DNA of 64,000 nucleotides from Nocardioides psychrotolerans (GCF_900113685.1 NZ_FOQG01000010.1:1-64000); one strand, 5' to 3'; counted from the stretch's first letter, positions 8,075-19,470 are shown. A program made the numbers and translations. Notes: generated from the letters alone by a model not told the origin.

Positions 8075-8518
8075 ACTCGCGCGCCCAGTCCCTCCGCGCG
8101 CCTGGTGAACGCAGTCTCAGACCGACATCAGTCGTGGCCTAGGACTTAGGAGGGCCCAGGAGCGGTTCCTAGCGTCGAGGCCAAGACCTCGCGGTGGCTC
8201 GGCTCAACCTCGTTCGTCCTCGTCTGCCTGCTGGTCTCCGTGATACAGATCCGGGTCTGGACGGGCTCCGAGCACTGGTGGGCCCCTCGTGCGGCCAGGA
8301 CGAGCTGGTCCTCGGGCTGACGTCGTCGGCGGCCCACCGCGCCGAAGTCGAGTTCCTCGACGACGTCTGGGACGACCGGTGAGGAGCAGGACACCGCAAC
8401 GTCGTCCTGGCGACGTCGGGGCGTCGGTCGCCGGATGGCTGACGGACAGGTCTGGTCCCTAACGTCGAGGAACGACAGGGCCGCACAGCGGCCGGTGCTT
8501 CGTCGTCCCAGGAGATCC
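8075..8518. other. Intergenic stretch without a supported gene
   Basis: About 440 nt separate the palindrome from the PLD-like gene. Small open frames here (for example 8194-8382) show no recognisable protein and no good ribosome-binding site. Two similar short strings, CTAGCGTCGAGG (about 8169) and CTAACGTCGAGG (about 8459), are the only repeat I see. The second lies about 55 nt before the next start codon and could mark its promoter. Confidence 0.5.
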
Positions 8519-10895
<2,377 letters not shown>

Positions 10896-10896
10896 C

Positions 10897-10910
10897 TAGA
10901 ACACGTTCTT
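10897..10910. promoter_or_regulatory. KstR-like operator upstream of fadA5
   Basis: TAGAACACGTTCTT fits the KstR consensus (inverted TAGAAC separated by 2 nt) with one mismatch. It begins 11 nt upstream of the fadA5 ATG, so bound repressor would cover the start region and the transcript leader must be very short. Confidence 0.85.
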
Positions 10911-11011
10911 GTTCAACGGCAAGGCGGGTGGTGGTCGTCGTCTCAGATCTGGGCACGAATCGTTGACGAAAGCCTTTCCGGATATACCGAGAGTATGTAG
11001 TCTCAGTGGGG

Positions 11012-11025
11012 TAGAACGTGTTCCA
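11012..11025. promoter_or_regulatory. KstR-like operator upstream of cyp125
   Basis: TAGAACGTGTTCCA fits the KstR consensus with one mismatch and ends 20 nt before the cyp125 GTG. Each of the two divergent genes therefore has its own box in the 159-nt intergenic region. Confidence 0.85.
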
Positions 11026-11045
11026 GAACCGAGAGGGCAACTGCT

Positions 11046-12281
11046 GTGACAACGACCGACGTCATCCCCGAGGGCTTCGACTTCACCGACCCGGACGTCA
11101 ACTGGGCCGCCATCCCGCACGACGAGTTCCTGGCGCTGCGTCAGAAGGCGCCGGTCCACTGGATCGAGCAGCCCGAGACCTCGCGCCACGGCATGGAGGG
11201 GGGCACCGGCTACTGGGCCATCTCGAAGCACGCCGACGTGTCCGCGATCTCCAAGGACAGCAAGAACTTCGGCACCGCCGAGAACGGCGCGATCATCCGC
11301 TTCCAGGAGGGGATGCTGCGCGAGCAGGTCGAGATCCAGCGCGTCATGCTCATCAACCAGGACCCGCCGGAGCACACCTCCACCCGGCAGATCGTCTCCC
11401 GCGGCTTCACCCCGCGCGCCATCAACGCCCTCGAGGAGCTGATGGAGCAGCGCGCCGCCCAGATCGTCCAGGACGCCGTCGCCCGCGGCTCCGGCAACTT
11501 CGTCGAGGAGGTCGCCGCCGAGCTGCCCCTGCAGGCGATCGCCGACCTGCTCGGCGTGCCCCAGGAGGACCGCCGCAAGCTGTTCGACTGGTCCAACCAG
11601 ATGCTCGCCAACGAGGACCCCGACTACGCCGGCGAGCCCGACGTCGCCGCGGCGGAGATCCTCGGCTACGCCATGGCCATGGCCGCGGACCGCAAGGCCA
11701 ACCCGCGCGACGACATCGTCACCAAGCTCGTGCACGCCGACAAGGAGGGGCGCGGCCTCACCGACGACGAGTTCGGCTTCTTCGTCATCATCCTCACCGT
11801 CGCCGGCAACGAGACGACCCGCAACGCCATCACGCACGGCATGAACGCCTTCCTCGACAACCCGGACCAGTGGGAGCTGTGGAAGAAGGAGCGCCCCGAG
11901 ACGATGATCGACGAGGTCATCCGCTGGGCCACGCCCGTCATCTCCTTCCAGCGCACCGCCCACCACGACGTGCAGGTCGGCGACGTGACCGTCAAGAAGG
12001 GCCAGCGGGTGGGGCTCTTCTACGCCAGCGCCAACTTCGACGACGACGTCTTCGAGGACCCGCACCGCTTCGACATCACCCGCGCGGACAACCCCCACGT
12101 CGCCTTCGGCGGCCACGGCGCGCACTACTGCATCGGCGCCAACCTGGCCCGCCAGGAAGTCCGGCTGATCTTCAACGCCCTCGCCGACCACGCACCCGAC
12201 ATCACCAAGCTCGAGGAGCCCAAGCGGCTGCGTCACGGGTGGATCAACGGCATCAAGGAGCTGCAGGTCAAGTACGCCTGA
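11046..12281 (+). CDS. cyp125: Cytochrome P450 CYP125, steroid C26/C27 monooxygenase
   Basis: The 411-aa P450 has the I-helix AGNETTR, the K-helix ExxR in DEVIRWATP and the heme-binding loop FGGHGAHYCIGANLAR with the thiolate Cys. CYP125 oxidises the terminal methyl of cholesterol or cholest-4-en-3-one to start side-chain degradation. The characteristic N-terminal half (GFDFTDPDVNW) and the neighbouring fadA5 match Rv3545c. It uses a GTG start with GAGAGGG a few bases upstream. The electron-donor genes are not adjacent. Confidence 0.9.
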   Translation: MTTTDVIPEGFDFTDPDVNWAAIPHDEFLALRQKAPVHWIEQPETSRHGMEGGTGYWAISKHADVSAISKDSKNFGTAENGAIIRFQEGMLREQVEIQRVMLINQDPPEHTSTRQIVSRGFTPRAINALEELMEQRAAQIVQDAVARGSGNFVEEVAAELPLQAIADLLGVPQEDRRKLFDWSNQMLANEDPDYAGEPDVAAAEILGYAMAMAADRKANPRDDIVTKLVHADKEGRGLTDDEFGFFVIILTVAGNETTRNAITHGMNAFLDNPDQWELWKKERPETMIDEVIRWATPVISFQRTAHHDVQVGDVTVKKGQRVGLFYASANFDDDVFEDPHRFDITRADNPHVAFGGHGAHYCIGANLARQEVRLIFNALADHAPDITKLEEPKRLRHGWINGIKELQVKYA

Positions 12282-12326
12282 TCCACTCCGCTCGTACGAC
12301 GACGCCCCGGCCTGCGCGGTAGGGCG

Positions 12327-13094
12327 TCAGTCGCGCGCGGTAAGGACGAGCGGCCCGTCCTCGGTGATCGCGACCGTGTGCTCCATGTGGGCGCCGCGGG
12401 AGCCGTCGTTGCTCTTGATCGTCCAGCCGTCGGGGTCGATGTGGATCTCGTCGGTGGTGTGGAGGAACCACGGCTCGATCGCGATCACCAGGCCGGGCTT
12501 GAGCTTGAGGCCACGCCCCGCGCGGCCGTCGTTCGCGATGTGGGGGTCGCCGTGCATGGTGCGGCCGACCCCGTGGCCGCCGAACTGCAGGTTGACCAGG
12601 AGGCCGGCGGCACGGGCCACGTCGCCGATCGCGGCGGAGATGTCACCGAGCCGGTTGCCCGGGGCGGCGGCGGCGATGCCGGCGGCGAGCGCCTGGTCGG
12701 TGGTCTCGATCAGGTCGAGGTCCTCCTGGCGCGCCGTGCCGACGACCTTCGAGTAGGCGGAGTCAGCGACCCAGCCGTCGACGCTGCACGCGAAGTCGAC
12801 CGAGAGCAGGTCGCCGTCGGCCAGGACGTAGTCGTGGGGGAGCCCGTGCAGCACCGCGTCGTTGACCGAGGTGCACAGCACCTTGCCGAAGGGCATGGCG
12901 CCGAACGAGGGGTGGTAGTCGATGTAGCAGGACTCGGCGCCCTGCTCGCGGATCATCTGGTGGGCGAGCGCGTCGAGCTTGAGCAGGTTGACACCGACGT
13001 CGGCCTTCTCGGCGAGCGCGGTGATGACCGAGGCGACGAAGCGTCCGGCGGGACGCATCTGCTCGATCTGGGTGGGGGTGCGGAACTCGATCAC
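12327..13094 (-). CDS. map: Methionine aminopeptidase, type I
   Basis: The 255-aa metallopeptidase removes the initiator Met from nascent proteins. The family metal ligands are all visible in order: Asp in SVDFACSVDGWVADSA (two Asp), His in FGGHGVGRTMH, Glu in VIAIEPW and Glu in HMEHTVAI. There is no N-terminal SH3-binding or zinc-finger extension. It starts with GTG at 13094, 35 nt from the divergent aldo/keto reductase. Actinobacteria often carry two map genes, and this may be the non-ribosomal-operon copy. Confidence 0.88.
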   Translation of the reverse strand: MIEFRTPTQIEQMRPAGRFVASVITALAEKADVGVNLLKLDALAHQMIREQGAESCYIDYHPSFGAMPFGKVLCTSVNDAVLHGLPHDYVLADGDLLSVDFACSVDGWVADSAYSKVVGTARQEDLDLIETTDQALAAGIAAAAPGNRLGDISAAIGDVARAAGLLVNLQFGGHGVGRTMHGDPHIANDGRAGRGLKLKPGLVIAIEPWFLHTTDEIHIDPDGWTIKSNDGSRGAHMEHTVAITEDGPLVLTARD

Positions 13095-13129
13095 GCACCG
13101 AGCCTACGGACCTGCCTAGGATCACCGAC

Positions 13130-14047
13130 ATGCACCTGGCTCTCGGCACGATGTATTTCGGCACCCGCACCGACGAGCCCACCTCGTTCGCGCTCCTGGA
13201 CCGGTTCGTGGCGGCCGGCGGGCGCCTCCTCGACACGGCTGACTGCTACGCCTTCTGGGAGTCCCCGACCGGCCACGGTGGCCAGAGCGAAGCCGTCCTC
13301 GGCCGCTGGCTGGCGGCCAACCCCGGGCTCCGCGACGAGCTCGTCATCGCGACCAAGGTCGGGGTCGAGCCCCTTGACGCGGGCGGCAGCGAGGGACTCT
13401 CGGCGCCGGTGATCGCCAGGGCGGCCGAGCAGAGCCGGGAGCGGCTGGGGGTCGACGTGATCGACCTCTTGTGGGCGCACGGTGAGGACCGGTCGGTCGA
13501 CCTCGCCGAGACGGTCGCAGCCTTCGGGGCGCTGGTCGCCGCGGGCGCCGTACGACGCCTGGGGGTGTCCAACCACCCCACCTGGCGGGTGGAGCAGGCC
13601 CGACGGCTCGCCGCCGACCAGGGGGTCGAGCCGTTCACGGCGCTCCAGCTGACGACGTCGTACGTCGAGCCCCGGCCCTTCGCGTCCGTCCCCGGCAAGG
13701 ACCATCGCTTCGGCTTCGTCTCGGAGGAGACGATCGACTACCTGCAGACCCACGCGGAGGTGGACCTGTGGGTCTACAGCCCGCTGGTCCAAGGCTCCTT
13801 CGACCGGGCCGACCGCCCGTTCCCGGAGGTGTACGACCACCCCGGCACCACCGTGCGGCTCGCGGCCCTGGGCAGCATCGCCGAGCAGAAGGGCGTCGCC
13901 GCCTCGCAGGTCGTGCTCGCGCAGCTGGCGACCTGGAGCGTGCCGATCATCGGCGTGAGCAGCATCGAGCAGCTCGACTCCGCGATGGCCGCCGCGGAGC
14001 TGCTGCTGGACGACGACGACCTCGCCGCGCTCGACGTCCGCCGCTGA
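13130..14047 (+). CDS. Aldo/keto reductase
   Basis: This 305-aa NADPH-dependent TIM-barrel reductase shows the family tetrad: Asp and Tyr in LDTADCYAF (about 39-47), Lys in IATKVGVEP and His in LLWAHGED. The C-terminal VPIIGVSSIEQLDSAM segment is the cofactor-binding region. The substrate is unknown. It is monocistronic and convergent with ltp3, with a 66-nt gap. Confidence 0.8.
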   Translation: MHLALGTMYFGTRTDEPTSFALLDRFVAAGGRLLDTADCYAFWESPTGHGGQSEAVLGRWLAANPGLRDELVIATKVGVEPLDAGGSEGLSAPVIARAAEQSRERLGVDVIDLLWAHGEDRSVDLAETVAAFGALVAAGAVRRLGVSNHPTWRVEQARRLAADQGVEPFTALQLTTSYVEPRPFASVPGKDHRFGFVSEETIDYLQTHAEVDLWVYSPLVQGSFDRADRPFPEVYDHPGTTVRLAALGSIAEQKGVAASQVVLAQLATWSVPIIGVSSIEQLDSAMAAAELLLDDDDLAALDVRR

Positions 14048-14113
14048 GCCGAGGCGCCGCACGCTCGACGCATGACGGACCTCGTCGCACGCTCCTGAGC
14101 CAGCTGGTGGGCT

Positions 14114-15277
14114 TCAGCTGGTGGGCTTGTCGGCTCCCACGACCCACATGGCGAAGAACTGAGAGCCGCCGCCGTAGGCGTGGCCCAACGCCTTGCGGGC
14201 GCCGTCGATCTGGTGCTCGCCGGCCGCGCCGCGCACCTGGAGGGCCGCCTCGCCGAAGCGGAGCATGCCCGAGGCGCCGATCGGGTTGGACGAGAGAACC
14301 CCTCCGGAGCAGTTGACCGGGATCCGGCCGGTCATCGCGGTCTCACCCGACTCGGTCAGCTTCCAGCCACCACCCTCGTCGGCGAAGCCGAGAGACTCCA
14401 GCCACATCGGCTCGAACCACGAGAACGGCACATACAGCTCGGCCATGTCGATCTCGTCGATCGGGCTGGTGATGCCGGCCTGCTTCCAGAGGTGGGCCGC
14501 GGCATTGCGGGAGGCCTGCGGGTTGACCTGGTCGCGCTCGGCGGCCGAGGTCGACTCCGAGCGCATCGCCGTGGCGTGGATCCAGGCTGGGTTCGGTGAG
14601 GCGGCAGCGGTGTCCTCATCCACGATCACCATCGCGCAGGCGCCGTCGGAGGACGGGCACGTCTCGTCGTAGCGGATCGGGTCCCACAGCATCGTCGAGG
14701 CGAGCACCGACTCCACGGTCGTGCCCTCGTTGTGCAGGTGCGCGTAGGGATTCTTGAGCGCGTTGTTGCGGTCCTTGGCGGCCACGATCGCGCCGACGTG
14801 GGTCGGCGCTCCGGAGCGACGGATGTAGGAGCGCACGTGCGGCGCGAAGTAGCCGCCCGCGCCGGCGTGCACGGGCATGTTGAACGGCAGCGGGATCGAG
14901 AGCGCCCACATGGCGTTGGACTCCGACTGCTTCTCGTAGGCCACCGTCAGCACCCGCTTGTGCACGCCCGACTGCACGAGCGACGCGGCGACGATCGCGG
15001 TCGAGCCGCCGACCGAGCCGGCCGTGTGGACGCGCAGCAACGGTTTGCCGGCCGCGCCGAGCGACTCGGCGAGGAACAGCTCGGGCATCATCACCCCCTC
15101 GAACAGGTCGGGCGCCTTGCCCACGACGATCGCGTCGATGTCGTCGAGGCTCATGTCGGCGTCGACGAGTGCCCGGTCGATCGCCTCGCGACACAGGCCC
15201 GCCATCGACAGGTCCTCGCGCTTGGCGCGGTGGTGGGTCTGGCCGATGCCGACCACGGCTGCAGGCTGCTTGCCCAT
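14114..15277 (-). CDS. ltp3: Thiolase-fold steroid aldolase-like protein Ltp3
   Basis: The 387-aa protein belongs to the lipid-transfer-protein/thiolase group (SCP2-thiolase) whose members act as aldolases on sterol side-chain CoA esters. The start MGKQPAAVVGIGQTHHRAKR, the EKQSESNAMWALSIP stretch and the C-terminal GHAYGGGSQFFAMWVVG follow Rv3523 (Ltp3) closely. In Rhodococcus rhodochrous ltp3 and ltp4 are needed for C24-branched side chains, as in phytosterols. Its ATG overlaps the ltp4 stop by one base (TGATG), so the two are co-translated. Confidence 0.85.
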   Translation of the reverse strand: MGKQPAAVVGIGQTHHRAKREDLSMAGLCREAIDRALVDADMSLDDIDAIVVGKAPDLFEGVMMPELFLAESLGAAGKPLLRVHTAGSVGGSTAIVAASLVQSGVHKRVLTVAYEKQSESNAMWALSIPLPFNMPVHAGAGGYFAPHVRSYIRRSGAPTHVGAIVAAKDRNNALKNPYAHLHNEGTTVESVLASTMLWDPIRYDETCPSSDGACAMVIVDEDTAAASPNPAWIHATAMRSESTSAAERDQVNPQASRNAAAHLWKQAGITSPIDEIDMAELYVPFSWFEPMWLESLGFADEGGGWKLTESGETAMTGRIPVNCSGGVLSSNPIGASGMLRFGEAALQVRGAAGEHQIDGARKALGHAYGGGSQFFAMWVVGADKPTS

Positions 15278-16344
15278 CAGGCTCCGCCCTTTCCGGTGCT
15301 TGATTCGAGGACACACAGCAGGTTCTGCTGGAGGGCGGCGCCGGAGGTCGCGTGAGCGACGCCCTTGTCGATCTCGCCGGACCAGATCCGGCGAGCCGTC
15401 TCGCCGATGCGGATGCCACCGGCGGAGAACATCGGGTTGCCGCTCAGCGGGCCGCCCGACGGGTTGATCCGCACGTCGTCGGCCAGGCCTAGCTCGCGGC
15501 TCAGGATGAGCTCCTGGTGGCTGAACGGCGCGTGCAGCTCGGCGACCTCGACCCCGTCGAGGTCGAGCTGGGCAGCCGCGTTGGCCGCGCTGGGCGCGCG
15601 CGTCAGGTCGCGCGTGCTCATGCTGGCCGAGTCGGTGAAGTGGGAGATCCCGGTGATCCAGGCCGGCTTGTCGCGCACTCCGAAGGCCCTGTCGCCGGCG
15701 GCCAGCACGATCGCGGCCGCGCCGTCGGTGACCGGGGCGCAGTCGTGCTTGCGCAACGGGTCGGCGTACATGGGCCGGGCGAGCAGCTCGTCGACGGAGG
15801 AGCCTCCCTTGCGCAGCGCGTAGTCGTTGGCCTCCGCGTCGGTGAGCGAGCGGTTGACCACCTCGGCCATCGCCCGCTCGTCCCACAGCCCGGCGTCGAG
15901 GCCCGCGCGGGCCTGGAGGCCGGCGAGCGACACGGTGTCGGGCCACAGCGGCATCATCGTGTAGGGGTCGAGCTGGAGGGCGAGCGTGCGGCGCAGGACG
16001 CCGGCCGAGCTCTTGCCGAAGGCGTAGACCAGGGCAGTGTCGACCTCACCGGTCTGGATCTTGATCCAGGCCTCGTACATCGCCCAGGCCAGGTCCATCT
16101 CGACGTGGGACTCGTTGACCGGCGGGTCGACGCCGATCGTGTCGACCGCCTGCACGAACGAGAAGGCACGCCCGGCGAGGTAGTCGGAGGAGCCCGAGCA
16201 CCAGAAGCCCACGTCGTGGCGCGTCCAGCCGGTCTGCTCGTAGCACTCGGTCATCAGCGGGACCAGCATCTCCACGCAGGTCGGGGACCCGTCGAAGTCA
16301 GGCATCTGTCGCTGGGCAAAGCCCACGACGGCAACGTCTCTCAT
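15277..16344 (-). CDS. ltp4: Thiolase-fold steroid aldolase-like protein Ltp4
   Basis: This 355-aa thiolase-fold partner of Ltp3 corresponds to Rv3522. Recognisable parts are MRDVAVVGFAQRQMP at the start, VDTALVYAFGKSSAG in the middle and GGPLSGNPMFSAGGIRIGE near the end; the classical thiolase Cys is not evident, as is usual for these aldolase-type members. The frame extends upstream of the chosen ATG (16342-16344), but the extension is low-complexity Arg/Thr and is ignored. It lies 10 nt after the DUF35 gene, so DUF35-ltp4-ltp3 forms one operon. Confidence 0.83.
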   Translation of the reverse strand: MRDVAVVGFAQRQMPDFDGSPTCVEMLVPLMTECYEQTGWTRHDVGFWCSGSSDYLAGRAFSFVQAVDTIGVDPPVNESHVEMDLAWAMYEAWIKIQTGEVDTALVYAFGKSSAGVLRRTLALQLDPYTMMPLWPDTVSLAGLQARAGLDAGLWDERAMAEVVNRSLTDAEANDYALRKGGSSVDELLARPMYADPLRKHDCAPVTDGAAAIVLAAGDRAFGVRDKPAWITGISHFTDSASMSTRDLTRAPSAANAAAQLDLDGVEVAELHAPFSHQELILSRELGLADDVRINPSGGPLSGNPMFSAGGIRIGETARRIWSGEIDKGVAHATSGAALQQNLLCVLESSTGKGGA

Positions 16345-16354
16345 GTTCTCGCCC

Positions 16355-17317
16355 TCAGAGGTGGTTCTTGTAGGTGTCGTAGTCCGCGTCCGGGTCACCG
16401 GTGGGCGCGAAGTGGTCGATGTTCTCGAGCGAGTAGGTCCACTCCTCGCTCGGCTTCCAGACCGCCTTGACCCGCGTGCCCATCCGGACCTCGTCGGCCG
16501 GTACGCCCAGGATCAGGTGGAGCAGGGCGATGTCGGCGCCGTCGAGCAGCACGTAGGCCGACACGTAGGGCGGGGCGATTTTCTGGCCGAGGAACGGCAC
16601 GTTCACGATGCAGAACGTCGTGATCGTGCCCTCTCCGGTGAGCTCGATCTCGCCCTCGGTCGGAGTCCCATCGGTCGGGCAGGCGCTGCGCGGCGGCACG
16701 TAGACCTTGTCGCAGGTCGGGCAGCGCTGGCCGAGCAGCCGGCCCTCGTGCAGGCCGCGGTAGAAGGTCGACTCCTCCGGGGACGCGGCGTAGACGTAGT
16801 CGAGCGAGACGGTGGTGACGACACCGGTGACCAGGTCGTCCTCGAGGATCCCGCCGCCGGCGGGTCGCGCGGTCGACTCGTCGCCGAGCGGCTCGAAGCA
16901 CGCGATGTCGTTGATGTGACCGACCCGCTCCGCGGCCCAGCGGACCTGCACGCGCATCCCGGTGCTGATCTCGTCGGGAGAGGCCACGTCGACGGCGTGG
17001 AAGAGCGGCCGGGTCGCGCCGTCGAGCGTGACGAGGGCGAAGGCGAAAGGCCGGTCGAAGGGCTGGCCGGCCACCGGTTCGGGCACCCAGGTCCAGGACG
17101 TGACGGTGCCGACGGGGGAGACCTCGACGAAGTCGGTGGTCTGCACGTGCGTGACCGGGTCGTACTCCAGCGGAGGCACGACGACCTCGCCGGCCGACGT
17201 ACGGCCTGCGACGAGCACGCCGTCACGGAGCCCGGTGAGGAAGCGGCCGACGACGGGCCCGGTCGATCTGGTGTAGTCGAACGCGACCGTCACGGGCGCT
17301 GACAAGGTGCGGTTCAT
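16355..17317 (-). CDS. Double-OB DUF35 protein, likely partner of Ltp3/Ltp4 (Rv3521-like)
   Basis: The 320-aa protein contains two tandem DUF35-like OB domains. Only the second (about 165-320) has a zinc-ribbon, QRCPTCDKVYVPPRSACPTD, and its fourth ligand position is Asp rather than Cys. The first domain has no cysteines at the equivalent place. DUF35 proteins bind acyl-CoA and form complexes with Ltp aldolases (ChsH2-Ltp2 is the studied case), so this is probably the activating partner of Ltp3 and/or Ltp4. It is first in the operon, 10 nt behind a KstR-like box. Confidence 0.78.
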   Translation of the reverse strand: MNRTLSAPVTVAFDYTRSTGPVVGRFLTGLRDGVLVAGRTSAGEVVVPPLEYDPVTHVQTTDFVEVSPVGTVTSWTWVPEPVAGQPFDRPFAFALVTLDGATRPLFHAVDVASPDEISTGMRVQVRWAAERVGHINDIACFEPLGDESTARPAGGGILEDDLVTGVVTTVSLDYVYAASPEESTFYRGLHEGRLLGQRCPTCDKVYVPPRSACPTDGTPTEGEIELTGEGTITTFCIVNVPFLGQKIAPPYVSAYVLLDGADIALLHLILGVPADEVRMGTRVKAVWKPSEEWTYSLENIDHFAPTGDPDADYDTYKNHL

Positions 17318-17326
17318 GGCCGAAAG

Positions 17327-17340
17327 TGAAACACGTTCTA
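17327..17340. promoter_or_regulatory. KstR-like operator between the DUF35-ltp4-ltp3 operon and the LLM oxidoreductase
   Basis: TGAAACACGTTCTA has one full half-site (GTTCTA) and one weaker half (TGAAAC). Outer bases GTGAA and TTCAC extend the symmetry. It is the only such box in the 57-nt divergent intergenic region and could control both directions. Confidence 0.75.
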
Positions 17341-17374
17341 GATTTCACGGCAAGCATTCTGCGAAGGTGTTCGC

Positions 17375-18418
17375 ATGAAACTTGGTTTACAGCTGGGCTA
17401 CTGGGGCGCGCAGCCACCGACGGGCACCGCGGAGCTGGTCGCGGCCGCCGAGGAGGCAGGGTTCGACGCCATCTTCACCGCCGAGGCGTGGGGATCGGAC
17501 GCGTTCACGCCCCTGGCGTGGTGGGGTCGCGAGACCTCCCGCGTGCGGCTCGGGACCTCGATCGTGCAGATGTCGGGCCGGTCCCCGACGTCGATCGCGA
17601 TGCACGCGCTGACCCTCGACCATCTCAGCGGCGGCCGGGTCGTGCTGGGCATGGGCGTGAGCGGTCCGCAGGTCGTGGAGGGGTGGTACGGCCAGCCGTT
17701 CTCCAAGCCGCTGGCCCGCACCCGTGAGGTCGTCGACATCATCCGCCAGGTCCTCGCCCGCGAGGACAAGGTCACCAACGACGGCCCCCACTACCCGCTG
17801 CCCTACGACGGTCCGGGTGCGACCGGGCTCGGCAAGCCGCTCAAGCCGATCGTGCACCCGCTGCGGGCCGACATCCCGATCTGGCTCGGCGCCGAGGGCC
17901 CCAAGAACGTTGCCCAGACCGCCGAGATCGCCGACGGCTGGATCCCGATCTTCTACACGCCCACGTCGGCCGGGATGTATCAGCCGTGGCTCGACGAGGG
18001 CTTTGCCCGCACGGGTGCGCGCCGCACCCGCGACGACTTCGAGATCGCTGCGACCTGTCACGTCCAGATCGTCGCGAACGCCACCGAGAAGCAGGCCGTG
18101 ATCGACACCATGAAGCCCGTCGTGGCGCTCTACATGGGCGGCATGGGCGCCAAGGAGCAGAACTTCCACAAGATGGTCTTCGAGCGGATGGGCTACGGCG
18201 AGACGGCCGACCAGGTCCAGGAGCTCTTCCTCGGGGGGAAGAAGGACGAGGCGACCGCCCTCATCCCCGACGAGCTTGTCGACGACATGCACATCATCGG
18301 CACCGCCGGCGAGGTCAAGGAGCGCGCCGCCCAGTGGGAGGAGACCGGCGTGACCACGCTGCTGCTCAGCTGCCGCTCGGTCGAGGAGCTGTGCACGATC
18401 GCGGAGGTCCTGGCCTAG
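17375..18418 (+). CDS. LLM-class (F420-type) oxidoreductase, Rv3520c-like
   Basis: The 347-aa protein has the luciferase-like monooxygenase fold, with MKLGLQLGYWG at the start, the LGTSIVQMSGRSP segment and PIWLGAEGPKNVAQTAEIADGW, as in actinobacterial F420-dependent members. Rv3520c occupies the same place next to the DUF35-ltp genes in M. tuberculosis. A role in oxidising or reducing a sterol side-chain intermediate is inferred from context; the substrate is not known. The start ATG is 34 nt from the KstR-like box. Confidence 0.8.
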   Translation: MKLGLQLGYWGAQPPTGTAELVAAAEEAGFDAIFTAEAWGSDAFTPLAWWGRETSRVRLGTSIVQMSGRSPTSIAMHALTLDHLSGGRVVLGMGVSGPQVVEGWYGQPFSKPLARTREVVDIIRQVLAREDKVTNDGPHYPLPYDGPGATGLGKPLKPIVHPLRADIPIWLGAEGPKNVAQTAEIADGWIPIFYTPTSAGMYQPWLDEGFARTGARRTRDDFEIAATCHVQIVANATEKQAVIDTMKPVVALYMGGMGAKEQNFHKMVFERMGYGETADQVQELFLGGKKDEATALIPDELVDDMHIIGTAGEVKERAAQWEETGVTTLLLSCRSVEELCTIAEVLA

Positions 18419-18421
18419 GCT

Positions 18422-18820
18422 GTGCCCGTGGTCGAGCGCAACGTCCTGGGTGGTGAGCTGGAGGAGTGCGGCACCGATCCCATGACAGGCTTCTTCCGCG
18501 ACGGGTGCTGCACCACCGGTCCCGAGGACCAGGGCAGCCACACCATCTGCGCCGTGGCCACCGCCGAGTTCCTCGAGCACCAGCGCAGCATCGGCAACGA
18601 CCTGTCGACGCCCATGCCGCTCTACGGCTTCCCCGGCCTCCGGCCGGGTGACCGTTGGTGCGTCACCGCGGTGAACTGGGCCCGCGCCCACGCCGACGGC
18701 GTCGCCGCCCCGGTCGTCCTCGCCGCCACCAACGAGGCGGTGCTCCGGCTCGTGCCCCTGGCCACCCTGCAGCAGCACGCCGTCGACGTACCGGGCGACC
18801 TCAGCGGTCTCGACCTCTAG
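18422..18820 (+). CDS. DUF2237 family protein
   Basis: The 132-aa protein matches the DUF2237 pattern: NVLGGELEECGTDPMTGFFRDGCC near the N-terminus (given here as NVLGGELEEC and GFFRDGCC), SHTICAVATAEFL, and RWCVTAVNWARA. The conserved cysteines suggest metal or thiol chemistry, but the function is unknown. It starts with GTG only 4 nt after the preceding stop, so it may be co-transcribed with the LLM oxidoreductase. A second GTG six bases later is an alternative start. Confidence 0.75.
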   Translation: MPVVERNVLGGELEECGTDPMTGFFRDGCCTTGPEDQGSHTICAVATAEFLEHQRSIGNDLSTPMPLYGFPGLRPGDRWCVTAVNWARAHADGVAAPVVLAATNEAVLRLVPLATLQQHAVDVPGDLSGLDL

Positions 18821-18867
18821 ACCCGGGCTGAGCTGAGCCGCCGGGCGCCTGAGGATGATCCACAGAG

Positions 18868-19056
18868 GTGGACCTCGGGATCGCCGACCTCAGCCAGGTG
18901 GCCACCGCCCTGGCCGGCTCCGCGCGCACCCGCCGCCACACGGTCGAGACCCAGACACCGACCGGGCACACCTACCGATCGCGTGCGCCTGCGCCGCTTG
19001 GCCATGTCGAGCTCGACATCCTCGCCTCACCGGTCGAGAAGATCCTCATCGCCTGA
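18868..19056 (+). pseudogene. Possible C-terminal remnant of a DUF222/HNH-type protein
   Basis: A 62-codon frame contains QTPTGHTYRSRAPAPLG, which resembles the end of the DUF222-HNH proteins common in this lineage. No upstream part of such a protein is present. It may be a decayed fragment left after deletion, or a small unrelated gene. There is no convincing ribosome-binding site. Confidence 0.3.
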
Positions 19057-19074
19057 GCGGCCCGATGGGCGGAC

Positions 19075-19470
19075 TCACTCTTGGGGGCCGGCTTCCGTTC
19101 GAGCCAGGCGCTCGCGACTCAGATGCCGAACCGGCTTGCCGAGCGACGCCGCGTAGGCAATCTCTCGTCGGGTCGACTCACCTACGTAGCCGCCTGGATC
19201 CACGTTGTACACCTCGTCAGCCATGCGAATCTTGTGGAAGTGCACGCCGCCGAGCCGCTCCTTCAGGTCCGAGCTGTCGGCTGTCCAGTCGTAGTCCGGC
19301 AGATCGGGGAGGCTGAACATTCCGAGGCTGATCACAACGCACCCTTCCATCGTGAGCCGCTGGCTGACCTCCGCGAACTCAGCCTCAAACTTGGTCGAGC
19401 CGCAGAGCGTGATGACCTTCGCCTCGCCCTCGGCCGACTGCGGCGCCTGCTGGTCCTCCATGAGGTTCAT
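19075..19470 (-). CDS. Nucleoside 2-deoxyribosyltransferase-like protein in a lower-GC patch
   Basis: The start is taken at ATG 19468-19470 (MNLMEDQ), giving 131 aa; an upstream TTG at 19575 would add 35 residues of poor quality. The core KVITLCGSTKFEAEF and the DEVYNVDPGGYVGESTRREIAYA stretch resemble the nucleoside-deoxyribosyltransferase / DUF4406 fold: a nucleotide-binding Gly-Ser loop, then a conserved Glu after a Gly. Such genes are common in phages and genomic islands. GC is about 62% here against roughly 70-77% nearby, which suggests recent acquisition. The substrate is unknown. Confidence 0.55.
   Translation of the reverse strand: MNLMEDQQAPQSAEGEAKVITLCGSTKFEAEFAEVSQRLTMEGCVVISLGMFSLPDLPDYDWTADSSDLKERLGGVHFHKIRMADEVYNVDPGGYVGESTRREIAYAASLGKPVRHLSRERLARTEAGPQE

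Noticed and set aside
8194-8382. 62-codon plus-strand frame in the 8.1-8.5 kb gap
   Set aside because: No ribosome-binding site, no recognisable motif, and similar frames occur in all directions here.
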